Shown here: positions 10,801 through 17,800 of the stretch, in pieces
Layout of the letters: every line of letters begins with the position of its first letter
Numbering within the stretch: position 1 is the stretch's first letter
DNA from: JAZDFC01 sp043808235
GTDB lineage: Bacteria > Bacteroidota > Ignavibacteria > Ignavibacteriales > Melioribacteraceae
DNA length: 41,228 nt
Direction of reading: 5' to 3'
NCBI GenBank assembly: GCA_043808235.1
Contig: JAZDFC010000058.1
Span: 1-41,228 of the forward strand
The notes under the pieces: model-generated
Seen by the model: only the letters and a program-made list of their open reading frames with translations
Database searches by the model: none
What the model was told of the DNA's origin: nothing
Translations under genes and position numbers: made by a program

Positions 10801-11512
10801 TACTTCGACTGCATTGAAATTAAAACAAAATTCCGGTGGATTAACTCCGTGGCCTGCTGTCCCGGTCAACTTTAAAGTGTACGATCAAATGAGCGGCGAT
10901 GAAGTAAATTTTGGATTTAACGACATCACTCAAAAACCTGTCGTTGCACAAAAGGGGCATTTCTCCGCGAAGGATATTATTGTATTTTATGAAAAATTGA
11001 AAAATGATTCTACGCTTATTACTTACATGCTGCAGAATCTTGCTATCGACGATACAACTTTTTTTAACAAATATGGTAGAACTCTCGGAGCGGGCGATAC
11101 GCTTAGTCTGTTTACCGATGTACCCTTTGGCGGAACAACCAAATATAATTTCAAGATACGCGGACAGAAAATAAATGCCGAAACCGCAAAGAACACTCTT
11201 GGTAAAATTAAGGTCGTGCCTAATCCTTACGTAGTAACTGCTGTATGGGAACCGCACAATCCTTATACTACCGGAAGGGGTCCGAGAGCGATCCAGTTTA
11301 TTAATCTGCCGCAGGAATGTACCATACGCATATTTGCTGTTGACGGAACATTAGTACGTACTCTCGATCATCAAAGTACGATGACGAATGGTTCGGAAAC
11401 ATGGGATTTAATGTCGAAGGATAATATGGATGTATCCTATGGTGTTTACGTCTATCATGTGGACGCTCCCGGTATCGGCCAACATGTTGGCAGAATTTTA
11501 ATAATAAAATAA
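7880..11512 (+). CDS. Very large secreted surface protein with FN3 domain, Ca-binding-like repeats and C-terminal sorting-like domain
   Basis: A 1210-residue exported protein with a signal peptide of about 21 residues (ending SINAQ). It carries several acidic DxDxDG-type loops that resemble calcium sites: GIDNDGDGND near 329, GFDDNLNGLIDE near 411, LQDNDGDW near 470 and GRDNDLNGLVDEND near 828. A fibronectin-III-like domain spans roughly 618-750 (KVTAVAGDKKVTLYWDEKA through YYYAVTAYDKGD). The last 100 residues (KVVPNPYVVTA, CTIRIFAVDGTLVRTLDH, GVYVYHVD, ending GRILIIK) match the FlgD-like/type A sorting fold. The gene at 36225 is a related protein in module B. No enzymatic motif is seen; surface glycan binding or an outer-membrane receptor lid are possibilities. 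GAAGGAG precedes the ATG by 7 bp. Confidence 0.82.
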   Translation: MKFLCPLIVFLLISAISINAQLDAPGDAIHRAKNVHAGNQIRITFHNNGRLGTVSGDQSVAYTGEWPIGTGYVQMGNTSAYVMTEMRLFTGLNPVTGDSTFEFITPAIFCEGWDPNMFSHDSLGMFLGFEPVPGYFNLTQKEKDPGHSVAMSQQAFTWPPYWPDKLADAVDAGWANHWNGYFGKDQLNADEESYYVMDDNKYRKQVKGLTLPTGVSEDPTRGGLGLRTAVRGLQWSNPDAADCLFWIYKIRNFGDLYLDKTLFGCNVGASSGGRLGESGDYDDDGARFYREKGLAVNFDLDNVGIRGYSPVPWVGFAFLESPGNFYDGIDNDGDGNDPLKPGGGTGKIISEQTDFYKFYAVGDPIVLVDYESDYYDRTVSTMPTEGITLTRNGSTFIMKPNAPLIEEPRNGFDDNLNGLIDESDGSVTQDSVEYYLYIRSEYNDQDYLGKDYVSGSGLSNLLIDERRDDLQDNDGDWSLEFDDVGLDGKPGTGDFGEGDGSPTPGTVDLPGEPNVDKVDVDESDQIGLTSFKFYIYSSLLYSNDDQMWDYSRPGYFDNTTTGQNDYDYVFASGYFPLRPGQEEFFSVAMIYGWDEIDILRNKDVVQKIYNSNYNFAIAPLKPKVTAVAGDKKVTLYWDEKAEASYDRYLRTYDFEGYKIYKSSHHTFGDAGTITDGLGYERFKKPIATYDRADSVFGYFPNDFGSGVLFNLGNESGLVHSFEDTDVLNGIRYYYAVTAYDKGDVVKNIGPSECTIFVNVDQSGNITLGENVVTVTPQAPSLGYESPEFDIYPQLQGEGITSGTVGVNIVDPTVLGENDEYELQFLDVSMDGRDNDLNGLVDENDPNELVPNETTGFILKNLTQQTESDSIWLYEYKSVGDSIFNIQNLYNDNDGDPRTLSKVLDGLELVIYNPESSIIDNPQMGILNGIKWSENIGADTSSYPMNFTKWTWPNFVSGTPYPRQYKIVFYDEIVDTSTALKLKQNSGGLTPWPAVPVNFKVYDQMSGDEVNFGFNDITQKPVVAQKGHFSAKDIIVFYEKLKNDSTLITYMLQNLAIDDTTFFNKYGRTLGAGDTLSLFTDVPFGGTTKYNFKIRGQKINAETAKNTLGKIKVVPNPYVVTAVWEPHNPYTTGRGPRAIQFINLPQECTIRIFAVDGTLVRTLDHQSTMTNGSETWDLMSKDNMDVSYGVYVYHVDAPGIGQHVGRILIIK

Positions 11513-11523
11513 ATTTCTAAGTT

Positions 11524-11551
11524 AGTCCGGCTTAATGCCGGACTGCTTTTT
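11524..11551 (+). terminator. Rho-independent terminator after module A operon
   Basis: A perfect 8-bp stem (AGTCCGGC at 11524-11531, GCCGGACT at 11537-11544) with loop TTAAT is followed by GC and five T residues. It ends the receptor/PorV/surface protein unit and separates it from the prolyl isomerase. Confidence 0.88.
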
Positions 11552-11619
11552 AATTGAGATGTGAAGCAACATTGAAAAATACCGTCCTTATATTGGTTTA
11601 ACAATTTTTACAATTGAAT

Positions 11620-13101
11620 ATGACTATTAATCGTTTAAAAATATTGATTTATGATTTTGTCTTAACTCCAAATTTCGTTAAGAAATTATTTTATATAATC
11701 TTGTTCCCGATCGCAGCTTATTCGCAACCGTTGAAGGACACACTTGTTGCCGGGTTTGGTCAGTACAACATTAGTTTCAAAGAGTACCGTTTAGCTTACC
11801 TGAATATTTTAAAACAACCGAATATTTTTGATTCCCGCGAATTGAGAGAAAATATCCTCGACGAATTGATTTATGGACGATTACTTGCCGAAGAAGGTAG
11901 AAAAGCAAATATTGATACATCCGAATTGATACAATATAAAATGAAAGCATTCCGGGAAAAATGCTTGAGGGAAGAGCACTATCGTGCAGTTATTAAACCA
12001 AAGATCGCGGTAAGTGAACAAGAGGTTGAAGAAGTATATCTTTTTACTCAGGAAGAACGAAGAATAAGTCATTTGTTTGCGCCGGATAAAAAGTCTATCG
12101 ACAGTCTATACAATCTTTTGTTAAGCGGACGAAGTTTCGAAGAGCTTGCGGGGAAAACTTTTAAAGATACGGCTCTCGCAAATTCCGGCGGGGATTTGGG
12201 CTGGGTAAATTGGGATCAGTTAGAATATGATTTTGGTATGACTGCATTCCGCCAGCCGATGAATTCGTATTCGGCCCCGGTAAAAACATCCTTCGGTTAT
12301 CATATTCTTTCGGTTACCGATTATAAAAAGAAACCGCTGATTACGAGAACCGAATATGAAATGGCAAGACAAAGAACAAAGTATTTACTCGAATATAAAA
12401 TCGGGGAAAAACTTTCCTTCGAGTATATCGATTCGATGTTGAAAAAAGCGGCAATAGTTATTTATCCCGAAGTACTGGAATTTATTGATAAAGCATTGAC
12501 GAATAAATTTACGCGCAAACCAAATCAGTTCAACCAGATGTACGATCTTCAATTGAAGGACGATGAAGTTGAGTACGTTGAATCTAATTTGTGGGACGAA
12601 CGCAACCGCGTTATGGCTACAATCAACGGGGAAAATTACACCGTCGGTGATTTTATCGGCGCGATGAATTATATTCCTTACGATATTATTTATTCAAATT
12701 TCAGGGGAACACTTAGTCATGCATTCCGGGATTTTATAATTACTAAAGAAGCGTTATCGCTGGGATTGGATAAAAACGAAGATGTATTTGCTAAGCAAAA
12801 TATTTTTGGAGATTATTTGCTTCAGTTGCCGGTTAGGAAAAAAATAATTGACGGTGTTCAACTCAACGATGAAGAAATGCGAACCTATTTTGAACAAAAT
12901 AAAACCACATTCAAAGAGTCGACATTTGAACAGGCGTATGATTTTATAAAAAAAACTCTGCTGAACGAGAAAAAACAAAAAGCAATTTCCGGATATATAG
13001 CCGGGTTGATACGCGATATGAAAATTGTAAAGCACACCGATATCATCCATAATTATTACGATTCGATTTTAAATAAAAACCCGGATGGAAATGTGGAATA
13101 A
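11620..13101 (+). CDS. Parvulin-type peptidyl-prolyl isomerase (PpiC/SurA-like)
   Basis: A 493-residue protein from the ATG at 11620; a TTG two codons upstream is less likely, and no strong ribosome site is seen for either. An N-terminal hydrophobic stretch (FYIILFPIAAYSQ) acts as signal or anchor. A SurA-like helical region (LRENILDELIYGRLLAEEGRK) follows. One parvulin domain covers about 140-235, with RRISHLFAP, GRSFEELAG, NSGGDLGWVNWDQ and TSFGYHILSV. Family members fold exported proteins, especially outer-membrane barrels, in the periplasm. Its place after three outer-membrane or surface genes suggests it helps them fold. The C-terminal 230 residues are helical and less well conserved to my eye. 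Confidence 0.85.
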   Translation: MTINRLKILIYDFVLTPNFVKKLFYIILFPIAAYSQPLKDTLVAGFGQYNISFKEYRLAYLNILKQPNIFDSRELRENILDELIYGRLLAEEGRKANIDTSELIQYKMKAFREKCLREEHYRAVIKPKIAVSEQEVEEVYLFTQEERRISHLFAPDKKSIDSLYNLLLSGRSFEELAGKTFKDTALANSGGDLGWVNWDQLEYDFGMTAFRQPMNSYSAPVKTSFGYHILSVTDYKKKPLITRTEYEMARQRTKYLLEYKIGEKLSFEYIDSMLKKAAIVIYPEVLEFIDKALTNKFTRKPNQFNQMYDLQLKDDEVEYVESNLWDERNRVMATINGENYTVGDFIGAMNYIPYDIIYSNFRGTLSHAFRDFIITKEALSLGLDKNEDVFAKQNIFGDYLLQLPVRKKIIDGVQLNDEEMRTYFEQNKTTFKESTFEQAYDFIKKTLLNEKKQKAISGYIAGLIRDMKIVKHTDIIHNYYDSILNKNPDGNVE

Positions 13102-13144
13102 TCTCCGGATACAATACATTTTGAAAGTAGATTGAACTAAATTT

Positions 13145-13191
13145 CAGTAGTCAGTAGTCAGTAGTCAGTAGTCAGTAGTCAGTAGTCAGTA
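13145..13191. repeat. Heptanucleotide tandem repeat (CAGTAGT)
   Basis: CAGTAGT is repeated 6.7 times without error over 47 bp, between the isomerase gene and sensory cassette 1. The unit is not a multiple of three and the region is non-coding. Perfect copies suggest recent slippage. It could vary in length between strains and lies about 190 bp upstream of the binding-protein gene. Confidence 0.95.
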
Positions 13192-13254
13192 AAAATAGAA
13201 ATTTTGAAAAGTTGAATCGTGTTAAGGATTCGGGGAGTTTTGTACCCTGATTCA

Positions 13255-13300
13255 TTATTATTATAATAAATTAGTCTATTTCAATTTATTGTAATAATAA
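13255..13300. promoter_or_regulatory. Long AT-rich dyad upstream of sensory cassette 1
   Basis: The left arm at 13255-13271 and right arm at 13284-13300 form a 17-bp inverted repeat with a single T:G pair and a 12-nt loop. It has no poly-T tail on the plus strand. It sits about 80 bp before the first gene of the cassette. An operator or an mRNA leader hairpin are the main possibilities; I cannot choose between them. Confidence 0.5.
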
Positions 13301-13381
13301 ATAGTACGCGGCAAACAATTAAGTGATCCGGCTAAAATGAAACTGTAAAGATTAAATTGAATTAACATTGCGGAAGAGAAA

Positions 13382-14692
13382 ATGGATTTTAAAATAAAAC
13401 AAAAATGGGCAGTTCTATTTCTTGTTTTTGTGAGTATGGTTTATCTCCTAATATATTTTTGGGACTCCGCCTATTCAAAATCAAAGGTAGTTGAGATATT
13501 TTACGCAGATAGAATTACCGCTGCACACCGCATATTAATCAACGAATACAATAGGATAAATGAAGGAAAGATAAAAGTAATTCCGATCGACTTTCCGAAT
13601 TTCGATTTCAGCACCAACGAACGGAAAGAAGTTTTAGCACGTTCTCTGCGGGGCGGCGGAGACGGCATTGATCTTTTTGCCGTGGACTTAATCTGGGTTC
13701 AACGTTTTGCAAAATGGTGCGAACCGCTCGGCAAATATTTTACGGATACTGAAAAAAATAGAATTCTCGAATGTGCCCTTGAATCATGTTATTACGACGG
13801 CGATCTGGTTGCAGTCCCGTTTGATTTTGTTCAGGGCATTATGTACTACCGCGAAGATTTGATAAAGCAGAATAAAAACGCCGGCGAGATACTAAAAAAA
13901 ATTAATAGCAACATCACATGGTCCGACTTTATAAAACTAAAAAACGAAATCGGAAGTCGGAACCCGTTTTACATTTACCCGGCTGCTGATTTCGAAGGAT
14001 TGATATGCAGCTTTATGGAAATGGTTTTAAGTCTGCGTCCCAAATATTTTGAAGAAGTCGGATTTAATTTTAACACGCCGGAAGCCGAAAGATCATTGCA
14101 AATGCTGGTTGACCTTGTGAATAAATACGGATTAACTCCGCCCGAAGTAACTAACCTTGCCGATATTCCGAGTTACGAATACTTTATAAATAACGATGCA
14201 TTATTCGTGCGCGGCTGGCCGAGCTATGATAAGGATTTTAAAGAAACTCCAATCAATGCGGAAAAAGAGAGTCGATTAAAGAAAACAGCCATTCCACATT
14301 TTGCCGACGGGAAGCAGTCCACAGTGTTTGGCGGATGGAACCTGATGATTCTAAAATTCTCGAATATAAAAGAGCAGGTAATCGACTTTATTAAATTTTT
14401 ATTACGCGAAGAATCCCAGGAAATTATTTATCGCGAAAGCGGCCATTATCCTGTAGTTAAAAGTTTTTACAACGATCCGGAATATTTAAAAAAGTATCCT
14501 GAAATTAGTCAGCTCAAGGAAATGCAAAAATACGGCGTTCATCGTCCGGCGAATGTCGATTATACTAAGTATTCGAAAATGATGTCGTACTATTTCGAAA
14601 AGGCGATACAAAATAAAATATCTGTAAAGCAGGCTCTTGAAGAATGCACAAACGCTATACAAATGGATAAAGTAATGATCAAAGAGTTTTGA
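13382..14692 (+). CDS. Membrane-anchored sugar-type solute-binding protein, sensory cassette 1
   Basis: A 436-residue member of the ABC family 1 extracellular binding proteins (MalE-like). Residues 9-27 are a hydrophobic segment with no lipobox cysteine and no clear signal peptidase site, so it looks like an uncleaved signal anchor holding the domain on the periplasmic face. Family features include FYADRITAAHRILINEYNR at the start, DGIDLFAVDLIWVQRFAKW at about 95-112, and VFGGWNLMI followed by QVIDFIKFLLREESQ toward the end. There is no ABC permease or ATPase nearby. The next gene, 19 bp downstream, is a histidine kinase, so a ligand-sensing rather than transport role is inferred. GGAAGAG precedes the ATG. 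It is a close paralogue of the protein at 26784. Confidence 0.88.
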   Translation: MDFKIKQKWAVLFLVFVSMVYLLIYFWDSAYSKSKVVEIFYADRITAAHRILINEYNRINEGKIKVIPIDFPNFDFSTNERKEVLARSLRGGGDGIDLFAVDLIWVQRFAKWCEPLGKYFTDTEKNRILECALESCYYDGDLVAVPFDFVQGIMYYREDLIKQNKNAGEILKKINSNITWSDFIKLKNEIGSRNPFYIYPAADFEGLICSFMEMVLSLRPKYFEEVGFNFNTPEAERSLQMLVDLVNKYGLTPPEVTNLADIPSYEYFINNDALFVRGWPSYDKDFKETPINAEKESRLKKTAIPHFADGKQSTVFGGWNLMILKFSNIKEQVIDFIKFLLREESQEIIYRESGHYPVVKSFYNDPEYLKKYPEISQLKEMQKYGVHRPANVDYTKYSKMMSYYFEKAIQNKISVKQALEECTNAIQMDKVMIKEF

Positions 14693-14711
14693 AATCACAA
14701 CGGTATTAAAA

Positions 14712-16193
14712 ATGCTTAAACAAAAAATACTCAATAAATTTTCGCAGTACCGGTTCGAAATCCGGCATATTACAATTTTCTTTACCGTGCTCATTATTTT
14801 TCAAATCATTGTAGCCTTTGTTCAAAAATCCTCGCTGAAAGATTTTTTGGGCGAGACTCAGGACTGGTACCGGAAATATTCTGCCGAAAAACTTGCGACA
14901 ATTACTTCGACAAGTCTTGAGCTTTTGTTCGAGAACCTATTTACAAATAGAAATATTAATGAAACCGAAGACCGCAGTATCATTTACTCATTCAATGTAA
15001 TATTTAAACAGCAATTGATTCAGAAGAGTGTTGACGATATATTTTTAATGCTGATGAAAAACCACCGGCTATATGTTATCGACAGCGGGATGAAACTGCA
15101 TTCATATCTTACCGGCACTCTTCAGCCGTACGATAAAAATTCGGGTACTCACATCGAAGGCGTTGAGATGTTTCTCTCGGTTAAAGAGAAAATGAAATCG
15201 AGCGAAATGATTTACAGTGAGTTGAAAAATCGCAAAACTTATGATATCCTCGTTCCATTTGTCCCCGACGGCGAATACATCGGAGTTATGTACATGCGTA
15301 TCTCCCCCGATTTTTCATTTTTAACCGAAGAGGTTAGTTCCAATTTCAACAAAGTGTCCGTGCTGTATATCGGGTTAATTTTTCTCGGTTTGATTGCCAT
15401 CTTTATCGTATCGTCGCAGGCCGTAAAAGAAAGGAACGAAGCCCAACAAAATCTTTTTGAAGAACACGAGGAGAACTTAAAAAAGCAAATTCAACTTGAA
15501 AAAGAATCGCTATTTACAAAGAGAATTTATCATACTCATCATAAAGCCGAAAAGATTATCGGGTTTATTAAAGACGACGTTCGCAATATGAATTATGATA
15601 ATCTCGAGCAATACAAAAAGCGCGTTATCACATATTCAAATTTCATTTCTCGAATTATTTACGATATGAAATGGTTCGACCAGGAAATCAATACGATTAT
15701 CAATCCCATGTTTCGTACAAATATTAACGAAGTAATTAAGTTCGTTAAACAAAATATTTTTCTTCGCATATCAAGTAAAAACGATATGTTCAAATTTGAG
15801 TTGGACCTTGATGAAAAACTTCCGCTGGTGAATATAAATGAATTTGTAATCTGGGAGATACTTGAACCGTTGATACAAAACAGCATCGATCACGGGAGTA
15901 AGGAATCGGTTACAATAAAAATTTCTACAAAATATAATGCTGAGGAAAATAAATCGTACATTGAAATTTCGGACAATGGCGTTGGAATCGATCCAGAACT
16001 TTTAAGAACGAATGAGAAAGGCGTTAAAAAAATATTTCTCGAAAATGAATCGACAAAGAAACACGAAAGCATTAACTCCGGCTACGGATGCTACATCGCA
16101 TACCAGATGGCAGTTGGCAAATGCGGTTGTCAACTCGACGTCGAAAATAATCCCGAATGCGGATGCACTTTTTTAATCACGATTAAAAATTAG
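14712..16193 (+). CDS. Membrane histidine kinase with atypical H-box, sensory cassette 1
   Basis: A 493-residue sensor kinase. Transmembrane helices lie at about 19-37 and 217-236 and enclose a periplasmic sensor region of about 180 residues. There is no HAMP; a charged coiled coil (237-268) leads to the motif LFTKRIYHTHHKAEKIIGFI, where H274, H276 and H277 are the candidate phosphoacceptors. The arrangement HHKAEKIIGFI loosely resembles the HHRVKNNLQVI of HisKA_2 kinases. The ATPase domain has N-box EPLIQNSIDH (N390), G1 DNGVGI (421-426) and a G2-like GYGCYIAYQ (457-465). The C-terminus carries five cysteines (460, 471, 473, 483, 485). Between a binding protein and a sigma-54 regulator, it is presumably the transmembrane relay. 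Confidence 0.85.
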   Translation: MLKQKILNKFSQYRFEIRHITIFFTVLIIFQIIVAFVQKSSLKDFLGETQDWYRKYSAEKLATITSTSLELLFENLFTNRNINETEDRSIIYSFNVIFKQQLIQKSVDDIFLMLMKNHRLYVIDSGMKLHSYLTGTLQPYDKNSGTHIEGVEMFLSVKEKMKSSEMIYSELKNRKTYDILVPFVPDGEYIGVMYMRISPDFSFLTEEVSSNFNKVSVLYIGLIFLGLIAIFIVSSQAVKERNEAQQNLFEEHEENLKKQIQLEKESLFTKRIYHTHHKAEKIIGFIKDDVRNMNYDNLEQYKKRVITYSNFISRIIYDMKWFDQEINTIINPMFRTNINEVIKFVKQNIFLRISSKNDMFKFELDLDEKLPLVNINEFVIWEILEPLIQNSIDHGSKESVTIKISTKYNAEENKSYIEISDNGVGIDPELLRTNEKGVKKIFLENESTKKHESINSGYGCYIAYQMAVGKCGCQLDVENNPECGCTFLITIKN

Positions 16194-16204
16194 AAGGTGT
16201 TGTG

Positions 16205-17659
16205 ATGGTAAAGACAGATTTTATTTATATACTTTTAGTAGAAGATGAAGACTTTGATGTAAATCGAGTTAAAAACACGATCAGTTATTACGAGACTAAA
16301 ATAAAAATTCTCGATACCGTTTCAAACGGGAAAGCTGCGCTTGAGTTGATTGAAACCAATCCCGATAAATACGATGTTGTGATACTCGATTATCAAATTT
16401 CGGGCGGATTAAAAGGGGAGGAGCTCATCAAGAAAATAAAAGGGCTTGATCCGTTTATACAGATTATTGTTATTACAAAAATGACAATCAATATTACCGA
16501 TTATAATTTTGCCAACAATTTACTTAAAGCAGGCGCCTTCTGGTACTGTACAAAATATCCCGGCAATATAGAAGAATATATTTACCAGCCGACGGATTTT
16601 ATGTTGAGCATTTTTAACGCTCACGAGAAAAAGAAACTTGAGAAGCTTAAAACACGGTCGGATAAAAAACTAAAACAAAATATTGAAAAAATTCTCGATG
16701 AAAAAAAAATTATTGGCGAATCCAAACCGATGGTGCAGCTACGGGAAAATATTGATAAGTACGCCAAGAGCGACGTAAATATTTTAATTGCAGGCGCATC
16801 GGGAACAGGAAAGGAATTGGTTGCATGGAATATTCATCTTAAGAGCAAACGAAGATATGAGAATTTTATCCCGATAAATTGCGGAAGCATCCCGCATGAA
16901 TTAGTTGAGAGCGAATTGTTCGGTTATGAAAAAGGTTCGTTTACCGGTGCAAACACTAATAAGTCCGGACTCTTCGAGATGGCGAACAACGGTACAATAT
17001 TCCTCGATGAAGTCGCCGAACTTCCTCTTGCTGCACAAGTGAAATTACTGCGTGTGATTCAGGATGGTGAAATCGAGAAAATAGGGCGAACGGAAAAAAT
17101 GTTAGTAAATGTCCGAATCATTGCGGCGACAAATAAAATTCTTGCTAACGAAGTAAACAACGGACGTTTTCGTGAAGATCTTTATTATCGATTGAATGTC
17201 GTTCCATTGGACATTGTTCCACTAAGGCAGCGGGGCAGCGATATACTTATGTTGTTCGATCACTTCCTTAATTATTTCAGTCAGGATATGGGAATTGAAG
17301 TGCCGCCTATTGATGAGAAGGCTCGGGAAATATTGCTTAATTATATGTGGCCCGGAAATGTACGTGAGCTTAGGAATGTTGTGCAAAGATTGGTATTAAA
17401 TTCAAATGGCGAGATTACAGCGAAGGATATCAGCAACCCGATGATACTCCGTGACCATATTATAATGAAAGATGAAACCAACTTTGAAGACCTTTACCAG
17501 GGACAGGTTCTTCCTCTGCGGGATATGGAAAAAATATTCCGTACAAAATATTTTAAATATGTTCGCAGCATCTCAAGTTCCGATTCCAGCGCGGCTGAAA
17601 AACTTGGACTTGCACCGTCCAATTTTTATAGGATGTGCAAAGAACTCGGATTAAAATAG
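16205..17659 (+). CDS. NtrC-family sigma-54-dependent response regulator, sensory cassette 1
   Basis: A 484-residue regulator. The receiver domain (about 6-125) has acidic E13/D14, phosphoacceptor D62 (VVILDYQ), T91 and K117. The AAA+ domain has Walker A GASGTGK (197-203), sigma-54 contact loop GSFTGA (244-249, Ser replacing the usual Ala of GAFTGA), Walker B TIFLDE (264-269), FREDLYYRLNV and WPGNVREL. A Fis-type helix-turn-helix ends the protein (SSAAEKLGLAPSNFYRMCKELG). The ATG at 16205 is preferred over the GTG at 16202 because AAGG lies 7 bp before the ATG but only 4 bp before the GTG. The gene follows the kinase by 11 bp, so co-translation is likely. It should activate sigma-54 promoters, possibly for the adjacent symporter. 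Confidence 0.93.
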   Translation: MVKTDFIYILLVEDEDFDVNRVKNTISYYETKIKILDTVSNGKAALELIETNPDKYDVVILDYQISGGLKGEELIKKIKGLDPFIQIIVITKMTINITDYNFANNLLKAGAFWYCTKYPGNIEEYIYQPTDFMLSIFNAHEKKKLEKLKTRSDKKLKQNIEKILDEKKIIGESKPMVQLRENIDKYAKSDVNILIAGASGTGKELVAWNIHLKSKRRYENFIPINCGSIPHELVESELFGYEKGSFTGANTNKSGLFEMANNGTIFLDEVAELPLAAQVKLLRVIQDGEIEKIGRTEKMLVNVRIIAATNKILANEVNNGRFREDLYYRLNVVPLDIVPLRQRGSDILMLFDHFLNYFSQDMGIEVPPIDEKAREILLNYMWPGNVRELRNVVQRLVLNSNGEITAKDISNPMILRDHIIMKDETNFEDLYQGQVLPLRDMEKIFRTKYFKYVRSISSSDSSAAEKLGLAPSNFYRMCKELGLK

Positions 17660-17800
17660 TCTTAAATTATTTTAATCTCGAACCTGCTGAATTTTGATAT
17701 ATCGGAGAACATGCATTACTTTTGCGGTCATTAAAAAAGGCAATAAGCGCCGGCAATTTTTTGTAATTGAAAATAAATAAGAATAATCAATGAGGCTAAA

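Noticed and set aside
10841..11257. 138-codon minus-strand frame opposite the large surface protein
   Set aside because: It is fully antisense to a supported gene, with a low-complexity translation and no start signals. Other minus-strand frames were rejected on the same grounds.
13145..13191. CAGTAGT array as a CRISPR
   Set aside because: The units are 7 bp with no spacers and no cas genes nearby; it is a simple tandem repeat.
13382..14692. Binding protein as part of an ABC importer
   Set aside because: No permease or ATPase gene lies anywhere in the window, and the immediate partner is a kinase. The same holds for the paralogue at 26784.
17660..17800. Sigma-54 promoter before the GPH symporter
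   Set aside because: I checked GG pairs in this gap; none has GC at the required 10-bp spacing. The gene may be read through from the cassette or use another promoter.
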